Below, in pieces: positions 1 through 15,647 of a DNA stretch of 29,365 nucleotides. A program made the translations under genes and the position numbers. Origin of the DNA: Pseudomonadota bacterium (GTDB lineage: Bacteria > Myxococcota > UBA9042 > PHBI01); NCBI GenBank assembly GCA_005788935.1, contig SYAK01000179.1:1-29365 (forward strand), read 5' to 3'. Numbering within the stretch: position 1 is the first letter of the stretch; every line of letters starts with the position of its first letter. The notes under the pieces are model-generated. The model did no database searches. It was given only the letters and a program-made list of their open reading frames with translations, and was not told the DNA's origin.

Positions 1-1
1 G

Positions 2-622
2 ACCTCCGCGTTCACCGGCCTCGTCGGCCGTCCGGTCGCGTCCGAGCTGGTCACGGTCGTCGACGACGGCACGATCGCGACCCGCCGCGGCAGCCTGAAC
101 GTCGATGACGAAGGGACCGCCACCCAGCGGAATGTGCTGATCGAGAAGGGCATTCTCCGAGGCTACCTGAACGACCGCATGAACGGACGCCTGCTCGGCA
201 CGGGTTCGACGGGCAGTGGGCGCCGCGAGAGCTACGGCCACATCCCGCTGCCGCGCATGACGAACACCTTCATGGTCGCGGGCGACAGTGACCCCGCCGA
301 GATCCTTCGCGGGGTCCGTCGCGGTATCTACGCGGTCGCCTTCGGCGGCGGTTAGGTCGACATCACGAGCGGCAAGTTCACCTTTTCCGGCTCCGAGGCG
401 TGGCTCATCGAGGACGGCAAGCTGACCGCCCCGCTCAAGGGCGCGACCTTCATCGGCAACGGGCCCGAGGTGCTGAAGCGCGTGACCGCTGTCGGCCATG
501 ACCTCCGCCTCGACGACGGCGTCGGCACCTGCGGCAAGGACGGTCAGTCCGTCCCCGTCGGTGTCGGGCTTCCCACCATCCGCGTCGACGGTCTGACCGT
601 CGGCGGGGTCTCGCTCGCCTGA
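2..622 (+). pseudogene. tldD: TldD metalloprotease subunit, C-terminal part, interrupted by in-frame TAG
   Basis: The gene enters from the left edge. Its frame reads [15 protein letters not shown], then [30 protein letters not shown] and [10 protein letters not shown], stops at TAG (353-355), and continues in the same frame with [37 protein letters not shown] and DGLTVGG to a TGA at 620-622. This matches the end of TldD closely. The family has [12 protein letters not shown] here, so TAG stands where CAG (Gln) is expected. TldD with TldE forms a Zn metalloprotease that trims unfolded or modified peptides. The HExxxH motif would lie left of the window; the Cys in GTCGKDGQ is the third metal ligand known from E. 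coli TldD and lies after the stop. A single C-to-T mutation, a sequencing error or stop readthrough would each explain it. The family call is near certain; functional status is open. Confidence 0.9.
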
Positions 623-644
623 GCCTCGGCGCTCCCGGAGTCCC

Positions 645-2018
645 ATGCCCGCTACGCCCGAAGAGCTGCTCCAGCTTGCCATCGACACCGCCCGCGACGC
701 CGGCGCGGCCGCCTCTGACGCCGTCTTCGTCATGGGGCGCTCGACCTCGGTCAAGGTCCGCCTCGGCGCGGTCGAGGAGATCGTCCAGAACCGCGACCAT
801 GGCCTCGGCCTGCGCGTCCTCGTGGGGGCGCCGGGTGCGCTCCGCTCGGCGACGACGACGACCTCCGACCTACGGCCCGAGGCGGTCGTGGCGCTCATCC
901 GCGAGATCACTGCGGCCGCCCGCCTGACGGCCCCCGATCCATACGCAGGGCTCGCCGACCGCGACGACACCCCCAGCCCCGGTGCACCCGCCGAGGCCGC
1001 CCTCGACCTGTGGGACGAGGCGGTCGTCAACCTTGGTGCCGATGAGGCGCTGAACCTCGCGCTCGCAGCCGAGCAGGCCGCCCTCGTCGTCGACCCGAGG
1101 CTCGCCAACAGCGAGGGCGGAGAGATGTCCTGGGGCTGGAGCCGGGGGCTGCTTCAGACCTCGCACGGCGTGTTTCAGGATCGGAAGAGCACCTCCGTCT
1201 CGCTGTGGACGACGCCCGTCGCCGTCCACGGCGACGAAAAGCAGCGCGATTATTGGTATTCCTCGGCGCGACACCTGTCCGACCTGCTCTCGCCCGACGC
1301 CATCGGGCGCGAGGCCGCCCGTCGTGCCTTGCGGCGCCTCGGAGCCCGGCAGCCGAAGACCTGTCGCGTGCCGGTCATCTTCGAGGCGCCGACGGCCAGC
1401 CGCCTGCTCGGGACGATCTCGGGCGCGGCCAACGGCGGGGCGGTGCACCGCGACGCCAGCTGGCTCTGCGGGCGCCTCGGCGACCTGATCGCCTCGCCGA
1501 TCGTGACGCTCGAGGACAACCCGTGGCTGCCGCGTCTCGGTGCGTCTCGGCTCGCCGACGCCGACGGCCTGCCGACCCGTCCGTTCCGGATCGTCGACGG
1601 TGGGCGCCTCGCGAGCTGGGTCCTCGACACCTACACCGGGCGCAAGCTCGGGCTCCCGAGCACGCGCTCGGCCTGGCGGTCGATTGGCGGGGTCCCGTCG
1701 CCAGGCACCTCGAACCTGTGGATGCTGCCCGGGACGGAGTCGCTCGCGTCGCTCATCGCGGGGGTCGACGAGGGCCTGCTCGTCACCGACACGTTCGGTG
1801 GCGGCGCCAATACCGTCAACGGGGACTACAGCCAGGGCGTCGTCGGCCTCTGGATCGAGCGTGGCGAGATCGCGTATCCGGTCAACGAGTTGACAATCGC
1901 GTCGACGCTGGGCGAGCTGTGGTCCCGGGTCGACGCGGTCGGCTCCGATCTCGACGGCACCCGTAGCACCTCCGCGCCGTCCTTCCGGGTGCAAGGCATG
2001 ACGGTGGCGGGTGGGTGA
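645..2018 (+). CDS. tldE: TldE/PmbA family, metalloprotease partner subunit
   Basis: The product has 457 residues, close to the usual 450 for PmbA/TldE. The N-terminal alpha/beta domain (roughly residues 1-200) carries the family's EEIVQNRDHGLGLRVLVG region. The C-terminal barrel half ends with TDTFGGGANTVNGDYSQG and ERGEIAYPVNELTIASTL, typical of TldE and distinct from TldD. TldE lacks the catalytic metal site and serves as the obligate partner of TldD in peptide trimming, for example in microcin B17 maturation and CcdA degradation in E. coli. It starts 22 bases after the tldD frame ends, with GGAG a few bases before the ATG, so the two are one operon. If the tldD stop is real, this subunit would be left without a functional catalytic partner unless another tldD copy exists. 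Confidence 0.95.
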   Translation: MPATPEELLQLAIDTARDAGAAASDAVFVMGRSTSVKVRLGAVEEIVQNRDHGLGLRVLVGAPGALRSATTTTSDLRPEAVVALIREITAAARLTAPDPYAGLADRDDTPSPGAPAEAALDLWDEAVVNLGADEALNLALAAEQAALVVDPRLANSEGGEMSWGWSRGLLQTSHGVFQDRKSTSVSLWTTPVAVHGDEKQRDYWYSSARHLSDLLSPDAIGREAARRALRRLGARQPKTCRVPVIFEAPTASRLLGTISGAANGGAVHRDASWLCGRLGDLIASPIVTLEDNPWLPRLGASRLADADGLPTRPFRIVDGGRLASWVLDTYTGRKLGLPSTRSAWRSIGGVPSPGTSNLWMLPGTESLASLIAGVDEGLLVTDTFGGGANTVNGDYSQGVVGLWIERGEIAYPVNELTIASTLGELWSRVDAVGSDLDGTRSTSAPSFRVQGMTVAGG

Positions 2019-2030
2019 CAAACCCACCGC
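2010..2030 (+). other. Hairpin across the tldE stop codon
   Basis: GGTGGGT (2010-2016) pairs perfectly with ACCCACC (2022-2028) around a 5-base loop that contains most of the TGA stop; a flanking GC pair can add to the stem if one G is bulged. There is no U tract, so it is not a standard intrinsic terminator. It may be a 3'-end stabiliser or a Rho-linked or U-less terminator. Confidence 0.35.
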
Positions 2031-2228
2031 GCAAGGTGCCTCGTGCTTGCCAGCACGTGAGACGCCGACCACAGTAGTGAAAGAACGGTTGTGCCAGCGG
2101 GCTGCGAGACGCCGCCTGGCCCATCCGACAGCTGGAACAACGGCCAGTTCCGGCGTCACCCCGATGATATGCAGACGGGTTGAACATTTTTGTTGATCGT
2201 TTGGCCAAATGCTCCGAGATTAAACACC
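2019..2228 (+). promoter_or_regulatory. tldE to HTH-gene intergenic region with candidate operator
   Basis: These 210 bases hold no convincing gene. The right end (2164-2226) is clearly richer in A and T than its surroundings, as expected for a promoter. It contains two copies of GTTGA(A/T)C-like sequence (2179-2185 and 2192-2198, 13 bases apart). A perfect 10-base palindrome TTTGGCCAAA (2200-2209) lies 20 bases before the HTH gene start. A short hairpin CGTGCT/AGCACG sits at 2042-2057. No clean -35/-10 pair could be fixed. The palindrome is a plausible binding site for the regulator encoded next to it, by inference only. Confidence 0.35.
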
Positions 2229-2810
2229 ATGTCACAGCGCCGGAGTCCTTGGAATGATGAGGCTGTCGCGCAAGGGCTCCGAGCTCTCGCGCAGACCGCC
2301 AGAACACTTCGCCTCGGTCGTGGTCACACGCTCGAGGAAACCGCAGAGCTGTGCGACCTCGATGTGAGGCACGTACAGCTCATCGAGTCGGGGACTGCCA
2401 ACCCGACCGTCGCCACCCTGCTGCGCCTCGCGCGCGGCCTCGGGGTTAGCCTCGAGTCCCTCCTCGAGCGCTCCAGCCTCGCAGTGCAGGATGTGCGGGC
2501 GGCCGCCTTGGCCGACCCGGACATGACCCTGGCGGAGGTGGTCGAGGCCTACAAGCCCCAGCTCGAGATCGACGCGGTCATCGCCGTGCGCGTCAAGACG
2601 CTGCGGCTTGAGCGTGATTGGTCCCAGGCCGAGCTGGCGCAGCGCGCCGGTATCTCCCAGGGCGCCATTCAGGGCATCGAGGCACGGTCGAAGAGCCCGA
2701 CGCTCCGCACGGTCGACGCCATCGCGACCGCGCTCGGGATGCCGTCGCACGAGCTGCTTCAGCCGCCCGTGCGTTCGACCATGCCGAAGGCCCGCGCGGG
2801 CCGGAAGTAA
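2229..2810 (+). CDS. Transcriptional regulator with two XRE-family HTH domains
   Basis: The product has 193 residues from the ATG at 2229; an upstream start at 2190 would add MLIVWPNAPRLNT, which runs through the AT-rich promoter-like stretch and is unlikely. Two Cro/C1-type helix-turn-helix units lie in tandem. The first, about residues 20-76, reads LRLGRGHTLEETAELC ... VQLIESGTANPTVATLLRLA. The second, about 112-175, reads RLERDWSQAELAQRAGISQG ... IEARSKSPTLRTVDAIATALG. The second matches the XRE consensus better than the first. No sensor, metal or peptidase domain is visible; a linker of about 35 residues joins the two units. It probably binds DNA as a repressor. Its target is unknown, with its own promoter or tldDE as candidates. 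The gene ends in TAA and is followed by a strong terminator, so it is transcriptionally separate from the polyamine genes. Confidence 0.85.
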   Translation: MSQRRSPWNDEAVAQGLRALAQTARTLRLGRGHTLEETAELCDLDVRHVQLIESGTANPTVATLLRLARGLGVSLESLLERSSLAVQDVRAAALADPDMTLAEVVEAYKPQLEIDAVIAVRVKTLRLERDWSQAELAQRAGISQGAIQGIEARSKSPTLRTVDAIATALGMPSHELLQPPVRSTMPKARAGRK

Positions 2811-2846
2811 GTCGACCGGCCCCCCCCGGAATCCTCAAACTCCATC

Positions 2847-2880
2847 AGGCCGGTCACGGGTGTGACCGGCCTTTCTTTTT
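2847..2880 (+). terminator. Strong intrinsic terminator after the HTH gene
   Basis: GGCCGGTCAC (2848-2857) and GTGACCGGCC (2862-2871) form a perfect 10-bp stem with loop GGGT, extended by one A-T pair, followed directly by TTTCTTTTT (2872-2880). This is the clearest rho-independent terminator in the window. Confidence 0.93.
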
Positions 2881-2935
2881 GAGCCTCCCCCCGTCGGCTG
2901 GCAGCGCCACCCGCAGCCACCCGCAGCGGAGCCCC

Positions 2936-2963
2936 TTGTCATCGGGCCCCGATCCGGTATGAG
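2936..2963 (+). promoter_or_regulatory. Candidate sigma-70 promoter for the polyamine operon
   Basis: TTGTCA (2936-2941, 5 of 6 to consensus) and TATGAG (2958-2963, 4 of 6) are 16 bases apart. They lie between the terminator of the previous gene and the start at 3017, which leaves a leader of about 45 bases containing GAGGAG before the ATG. Confidence 0.5.
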
Positions 2964-3016
2964 AGCGGCGCGCCCGGGAGGTCCCGCGCGCGAGCCCCGT
3001 ATCGAGGAGCGGCGAG

Positions 3017-4225
<1,209 letters not shown>

Positions 4226-4256
4226 GCCAGCGGATTGACGGACGGGAGGTCGCGAC

Positions 4257-5456
4257 ATGGCGACGGATGGACACGAGGGTGGGGGAGCACAGCCTCCGAA
4301 CGCGTTCGAGGGCTTCGATGCGCGCCGCGTCCCGTCGCCGTGCTTCGTCGTCGACGTCGCGGCGGTGGAGCGCAACCTCGCGATCCTGAACAGGGTCCAG
4401 CGCGAGAGCGGCGCGAAGGTGCTCGCCGCGCTGAAGGCCTTCTCGCTTTGGCACCTCGGGCCCCTCGTCGGGCGCTACCTCAGCGGGACGTGCGCGAGCG
4501 GGCTCTTCGAGGCGCGCCTCGGGCGGGACCATTACGGTGGTGAAGTACACGTGTTCTCGGCCGGTTACACCGAGTCCGACCTCCGCGAGGTGCTCGGATT
4601 CGCCGACCACGTGGTGTTCAACTCGAGCGCGGCGTGGAAGCGCTTTCAGCCCCTCGTTCAGACCGCCAAGGCGGCGCGCCCTGAGCTCGCCTTCGGCCTG
4701 CGCGTCAACCCCGAGCACTCCGAGGGCGCGGTCCCGATCTACGACCCCTGCGCGCCCGGCTCGCGGCTCGGCATCCCGGTCTCGCAGCTCGACGAGGCGG
4801 CGCTCGACGGGATCAGCGGGCTGCACTTCCACACCCTGTGCGAGCAGCCGCTCGAGCCGCTCACCCGGACGCTGGCAGCCTTCGAGGCCCGCTTCGGACA
4901 CCTCCTGCCTCGTATGCGCTGGGTCAACTTCGGCGGCGGGCACCACATCACGAAGCCCGACTACGACCTCGACGGGCTCATCGCCCTCATCCGCGACTTC
5001 AAGGCCCGCCACGGCCTCGAGGTCTACCTCGAGCCGGGTGAGGCGGTCGCTATCCACTCGGGCGTCCTCGTCGCCGAGGTCCTCGATCTGACGTGGAACG
5101 CGCTCGACCAGGCCATCCTCGACACGTCCGCGACGTGCCACATGCCCGACACCCTCGAGATGCCCTACCGCGCCCACATCCTCGGCTCGGGGGTGCCTGG
5201 CGAGCTGGCGCACACCTACCGGCTCGGCGGCATGACCTGCCTCGCGGGTGACGTGATCGGCGACTACAGCTTCGAGGCCCCCCTCGCCATCGGCGACCGG
5301 CTGATGTTCGACGACATGAGCCACTACACGATGGTCAAGACGACGATGTTCAACGGGGTCCGCCTGCCCGCCATCGCCCTCTGGGACCCGCGCACCGACG
5401 CCCTCGAGGTCGTCCGGTCATTCGGCTACGAGGACTTCAAGGGCCGCCTGGGCTGA
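4257..5456 (+). CDS. nspC: Carboxynorspermidine decarboxylase
   Basis: The product has 399 residues and is a fold-III PLP decarboxylase. VPSPCFVVD (25-33) starts the barrel; the likely PLP lysine is K60 in LAALKAFSLWH. Other family landmarks are LRVNPEHSEG, GLHFHTLCEQ, VNFGGGHHITKPDYD, YLEPGEAV, SATCHMPDTLEMPYR and CLAGDVIGDYSF, which together mark NspC rather than diaminopimelate or ornithine decarboxylase. It removes CO2 from carboxyspermidine or carboxynorspermidine to give spermidine or norspermidine. It starts 31 bases after the synthase gene and shares its promoter. The N-terminus is extended by about 20 low-complexity residues; a later start is possible but no better one is visible. 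Spermidine is the usual product in bacteria with putrescine, whereas norspermidine would need diaminopropane. Confidence 0.95.
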   Translation: MATDGHEGGGAQPPNAFEGFDARRVPSPCFVVDVAAVERNLAILNRVQRESGAKVLAALKAFSLWHLGPLVGRYLSGTCASGLFEARLGRDHYGGEVHVFSAGYTESDLREVLGFADHVVFNSSAAWKRFQPLVQTAKAARPELAFGLRVNPEHSEGAVPIYDPCAPGSRLGIPVSQLDEAALDGISGLHFHTLCEQPLEPLTRTLAAFEARFGHLLPRMRWVNFGGGHHITKPDYDLDGLIALIRDFKARHGLEVYLEPGEAVAIHSGVLVAEVLDLTWNALDQAILDTSATCHMPDTLEMPYRAHILGSGVPGELAHTYRLGGMTCLAGDVIGDYSFEAPLAIGDRLMFDDMSHYTMVKTTMFNGVRLPAIALWDPRTDALEVVRSFGYEDFKGRLG

Positions 5457-5524
5457 AGCCTCCGAGCCGCCCTGCGCGTCCAGGCCCGTCCATCGGGGCT
5501 GGTCGTGCAGGTGGGTTTGCGGCC

Positions 5525-6046
5525 TCAGCAGCACCGGCCCTGCCAGAAACGGTCGCCTCGGCTGAGGCCTCCGAGCCGCGCCTCGTGGGCAAGCAGCGCG
5601 GCCTTGAGCCCCGCCCCGCCCGCGTAGCCGCCGAGGCCGCCCGCGGCTGGCACCACGCGGTGGCACGGGACGAGCAGCAGGCAAGGGTTCCGCGCCAGGG
5701 CCTGCCCGACCGCCTGCGCGCCTCGGGGGCGCCCGATCCGCGTGGCGAGGTCCCCGTAGCTGACGGTCGTGCCGAACGGGACCGCCGCAGTCGCCGCGAA
5801 GACCGCGCGTTGAAAGGCTGTGGCCGGGGGGGCGATCGGCAGCCCGACGAAGGCCTCGGGCGCGCCCGCGAGCCACCCCGCGAGCGCGAGGCGGACCGCC
5901 CGATAGGCGGCTCCCCGCGTCTCGTGGGTCCAACCATGGCGCGGCTCACCAAAGCCCGAGGCCACCACAAACTCACCCTCCCACGCAGCCCAGAAGACCC
6001 CGAGCGGGGTCTCCTGACGCCAGATGGAGGGCCGCTGCGCGCTCAT
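5525..6046 (-). CDS. ogt: Methylated-DNA--protein-cysteine methyltransferase
   Basis: The product has 173 residues, the usual length for Ogt/MGMT without the Ada N-terminal zinc domain. The suicidal acceptor Cys is C128 in LLVPCHRVVP; FQRAVFAATAAVPFGTTVSYGDLA (78-101 region) is the winged-helix DNA-binding part, RGAQAVGQALARNP holds the conserved Asn before the active site, and GGLGGYAGG follows it. It transfers the alkyl group from O6-alkylguanine to itself. It is convergent with nspC, with a 68-base gap. It lies 144 bases downstream of the lipoprotein gene on the same strand and may or may not share its transcript. The ATG has only a weak upstream GAGCGG. Confidence 0.95.
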   Translation of the reverse strand: MSAQRPSIWRQETPLGVFWAAWEGEFVVASGFGEPRHGWTHETRGAAYRAVRLALAGWLAGAPEAFVGLPIAPPATAFQRAVFAATAAVPFGTTVSYGDLATRIGRPRGAQAVGQALARNPCLLLVPCHRVVPAAGGLGGYAGGAGLKAALLAHEARLGGLSRGDRFWQGRCC

Positions 6047-6190
6047 GGACGGCCGCTCGTGTCAGGCGGCGCCTTGAACCGGCTCCAGTCGCTCACGGAA
6101 CCGGCCCATGAACACAGTGCGTCGACATGAGCGTCATGGATTGCGCATACAGCCCGGGGCCCCTGCGCGAACGGGCGTTGCCAGGCGCAC

Positions 6191-7672
6191 TCAGGGGGCC
6201 GAGAAGAGGCAGCGCGACAGCGGCTGGTAGATGTCGCGCAGCGCGTAGAGATAGTAGGTCTGGCCCGAGACGAGCGGGGCAGGCGCGCCGGTCTTCGGGA
6301 AGGCCTGACGCGCGCCCGCAGGCACGACACCAAGGGTGACGCCGCTCGGGATCGGGCTCTCGGTGTGGGCGACGTCGACGCGCCACAGCGTCCCCTCGGG
6401 CAGGTCGAGGTTCGGCGGGACGCCTGGCGCACTCGCGTCCGCCTCCAGGACGTACAGGTAGCGCGCGCCGCCGCCCGTCCAGACGAGGCGACCCTCGGCG
6501 TCGACGCCCTCGCCAGCCGCGCAGGCCGACGGCGTGTACTGCAGCTGCGCGTAGAGCGGGCCGCCAAACGGCATCGTCGCGTCGAAGCTGTCGCGGGTCA
6601 GACCGCGGCGACCGAGCTCGCCCTCGAGGAAGCGCTGCATGCGCACGACGTCGGTCGTCGGGATGCCGGTCACGTCGCGACTGAAGCCGTTGTTGTCCTC
6701 GGGCTTGAACGCCCCGAACGCGGTGCTGTCGACCCAGCCCGCGAGGACCGCGAGGCCGTCGTCGTCGAGCCCCTCGGTCCAGATCGGGCCGTCCTCGACG
6801 AACCATCCAGACGGTCCCGCCGCAGGGGCGTGCTTGTCGCTGTGGCAGCACACGCAGGCGCAGGCCTCGACCTGGGCCGTGGCCCAATCATACTCGGCCT
6901 TCCATGTCGCGTCCGAGAGGCGCGGGTCGTCCGCTGTCGCCGTGCCCGCCGCGCGCCCGGGCCAATACGGCCGCTGCGAGAGGACGGGCGCACAGGCGCC
7001 GTAGTCGGCGTATTTCCGGCCATCTTCGGTGCAGCCGGAGATCCCTTGCCAGGTGCAGACCTCGCCACCTGCGGACGCGCCGGGGGCCTCTCCTGCGCGA
7101 GCCGGCTTGCAGACCTGCTCGAAGGGGACGAACACGCCGCCCACGGCTGGGGGGGGATCTGTCGGCGTGGTCGGCCCGGCGCAAACGCCCGCCGGGGTCA
7201 GGGTTCCGCCCGCGAAGCTGCAGCCCACCTCGTTGCCCTGACAGGCCGACGCGTCGGTGCCGATGAAGACGAGCGTCGTCGCGAGCTCGGGGGCGGTGGC
7301 GATGGCGCAGGTCCCGAGGATCCCGTCGCGCGGGCAGGGGGCCGCGAGCGTCAGCGCGCCAGCGGGCGCGGAGAGCAGCGGAGCCTCGCAGTCCGTGGCG
7401 GCGGTCTCCGCCGTCCACCCCGCGCCGGTGTACTCCTTGCACTCGGGGCCCCCGGAGAACGGGTTGGCGTACGCGCACGACCCGACCACCGTGGCTGGAC
7501 CCGTGTCCGAAGCGCCGTCCTCTGTGCCAGCCGAGACGTTCACGTCCGCCGTCGAAACGTCAATTTGAGCGTCCGAAACGTTCTCTGGGGCGGCCGCCCC
7601 AGAGCCGCTGTCGTCACAGGCGCTGCTCGGGATGACACAGATTGAAAGAACCAGCCCTTGAATTGTTTTCAT
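6191..7672 (-). CDS. Secreted Cys-rich lipoprotein with one CxxCH motif
   Basis: The product has 493 residues from the ATG at 7672, chosen because GGAG lies 5 bases before it; a 14-residue upstream extension lacks this. The N-terminus MKTIQGLVLSICVIPSSAC ends in a lipobox-like SSAC (acceptor C19), although the -3 position is Ser rather than Leu, so type I cleavage or non-lipidation remains possible. A low-complexity Ala/Asp/Ser linker of about 45 residues follows, then a Cys-rich region. At 273-277 the sequence CVCCH fits the c-type heme motif CxxCH, followed by SDKH. I do not recognise the family. It could be a periplasmic or outer-membrane mono-heme cytochrome, or the motif could bind another metal. 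The gene is divergent from the giant surface protein gene. Confidence 0.7.
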   Translation of the reverse strand: MKTIQGLVLSICVIPSSACDDSGSGAAAPENVSDAQIDVSTADVNVSAGTEDGASDTGPATVVGSCAYANPFSGGPECKEYTGAGWTAETAATDCEAPLLSAPAGALTLAAPCPRDGILGTCAIATAPELATTLVFIGTDASACQGNEVGCSFAGGTLTPAGVCAGPTTPTDPPPAVGGVFVPFEQVCKPARAGEAPGASAGGEVCTWQGISGCTEDGRKYADYGACAPVLSQRPYWPGRAAGTATADDPRLSDATWKAEYDWATAQVEACACVCCHSDKHAPAAGPSGWFVEDGPIWTEGLDDDGLAVLAGWVDSTAFGAFKPEDNNGFSRDVTGIPTTDVVRMQRFLEGELGRRGLTRDSFDATMPFGGPLYAQLQYTPSACAAGEGVDAEGRLVWTGGGARYLYVLEADASAPGVPPNLDLPEGTLWRVDVAHTESPIPSGVTLGVVPAGARQAFPKTGAPAPLVSGQTYYLYALRDIYQPLSRCLFSAP

Positions 7673-7909
7673 ATCTTCTCCGAAGATGCAGTCACGTAAG
7701 CTTGCGCTACCCATGGGCCGCGCGCAATACCAAAACAGTCAAATCGACCTACTGGTGTCCGCGTCACGCATCCCTGCGTCGCGCCAGCCGGTCGGCCTCG
7801 TCACCCCGTCGCCGTGCCCCGTGGGTCCCCTGCTTGCGTCCCGCACCCGCGCCGCGTTAATATCCCTCCGCCGGTCCACGTGGTGCCGGCCGTCCCCAAG
7901 GAAGCCCAC
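7673..7909. promoter_or_regulatory. Divergent intergenic region between lipoprotein and giant surface protein genes
   Basis: These 237 bases hold no gene I can support. On the minus strand there is a good -35-like TTGACT in an AT-richer stretch around 7730-7745, about 65 bases before the lipoprotein start, but no convincing -10. On the plus strand a candidate promoter is listed separately. The ribosome binding sites are clear on both sides: GGAG at 7678-7681 (minus strand) and AAGGAAG at about 7898-7904 (plus strand). Confidence 0.4.
7834..7863 (+). promoter_or_regulatory. Candidate promoter for the giant surface protein gene
   Basis: TTGCGT (7834-7839) and TAATAT (7858-7863) are 18 bases apart. 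The -10 box stands out as one of the few AT-only hexamers in the area and lies 46 bases before the start codon. The -35 match is weak. Confidence 0.35.
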
Positions 7910-14731
<6,822 letters not shown>

Positions 14732-14759
14732 GGCGCGTCCTTCTCCCGCGAGGCGTGTG

Positions 14760-15590
14760 ATGGCGCTGTTGCGAGACCTCTCCCGCCTCAGGCCGAGCCG
14801 TCTCGCCGCGCTCGGGCATCGTCTTGTCCGGGCCGCCGAGGTCCTCGGCCCCCGCGAGGGGCTGAAGGCCGTCTTGACCGCCCGGCGCGCACGCGAGCCC
14901 GTCACGCTGCGGGTTCCAGGTTGGCCTCGCCCGTTCTGGTTCCGCGGCTGGGCCGACGCAGGCATCCTCGGCCACCTCTTCATGCCCGGCTTCGAGGTCG
15001 TGACGCCTCCGGGTGACCCCGTCCGTCGCATCATCGACGGTGGCGCCAACATCGGCGGCGAGACGCTCCGATTTCGCCTCTTCCATCCGGACGCCGATAT
15101 CGTCGCGGTCGAGGCAGCCGAGTCTAACTTCTCGATCCTGCGACGGAACTTTGACGGAGATCCGCACGTCGAGGTGCGCCATGCAGGCCTCTGGTCCACC
15201 ACGACCCCGCTGCGCGTCGAGCCGGGGGGCACCTTCGAGGGCTTTCACGTCCGCGAGGCGAGGCCTGACGAGCAGCCCGACGTCGTCGGAGTCGGTCTCG
15301 CGGATCTCCTCGAGGCCCGCGGCTGGTCGCAGGTCGACGTGCTGAAGCTCGACATCGAGGGCGCCGAGTGGGAGCTCTTCGGGCCTGGGGCCGCCGCCTG
15401 GATCCATCGCGTCAAGGTCCTGCTCTTCGAGTGCCCGGACGCCGATCGGCCTGGGACAACAGCGCGTATCTTCAAGGCCTTCGCGGCTCTCGACGTCGAC
15501 GTCGTCATCGCGGGCGAGAAGGTCGCCCTCGTGCGACGCGACTCGGGCTGGCGCGTCGTCTGCCACCGCGCCCTGCCAGGCGGTCGTTGA
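14760..15590 (+). CDS. FkbM-family SAM-dependent methyltransferase
   Basis: The product has 276 residues from the ATG at 14760; a GTG one codon earlier is also possible. The SAM-binding core reads RIIDGGANIGGETL (motif I, about residues 90-103), followed by IVAVEAAESNFSILRRNF, and a late DVLKLDIEGAEWELF motif. These are the hallmarks of FkbM-type O-methyltransferases, which act on hydroxyls of sugars, polyketides or peptides. There is no signal peptide, so it acts in the cytoplasm. It starts 28 bases after the giant surface protein gene with no terminator between, so co-transcription is likely. Methylation of a glycan related to the surface layer is a possible role, but the substrate is not shown by the sequence. 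The first 60 residues before motif I match nothing I recognise. Confidence 0.85.
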   Translation: MALLRDLSRLRPSRLAALGHRLVRAAEVLGPREGLKAVLTARRAREPVTLRVPGWPRPFWFRGWADAGILGHLFMPGFEVVTPPGDPVRRIIDGGANIGGETLRFRLFHPDADIVAVEAAESNFSILRRNFDGDPHVEVRHAGLWSTTTPLRVEPGGTFEGFHVREARPDEQPDVVGVGLADLLEARGWSQVDVLKLDIEGAEWELFGPGAAAWIHRVKVLLFECPDADRPGTTARIFKAFAALDVDVVIAGEKVALVRRDSGWRVVCHRALPGGR

Positions 15591-15647
15591 CCCGCCCTCC
15601 TGCCGCGACAGCCCCGATAACCGGGCGCCAACGCGCACCGTTCATCG

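Noticed and set aside
353..355. TAG in tldD as a pyrrolysine codon
   Set aside because: The family residue is Gln, pyrrolysine is not known in TldD, and no pyl gene is in the window. A point mutation or sequence error is simpler.
2011..2196. 61-codon frame after tldE (GTG start, four Cys, ends in HFC), considered as a TldDE peptide substrate
   Set aside because: No ribosome binding site, overlaps the tldE end and the hairpin, uses codons rare here (ATA, AGA, GTA, TTT, TGT) and runs through the AT-rich promoter-like region. Only conservation in relatives would revive it.
5457..5524. Terminator between the convergent nspC and ogt genes
   Set aside because: Only a 4-bp CCCG/CGGG stem with no T run on either strand was found.
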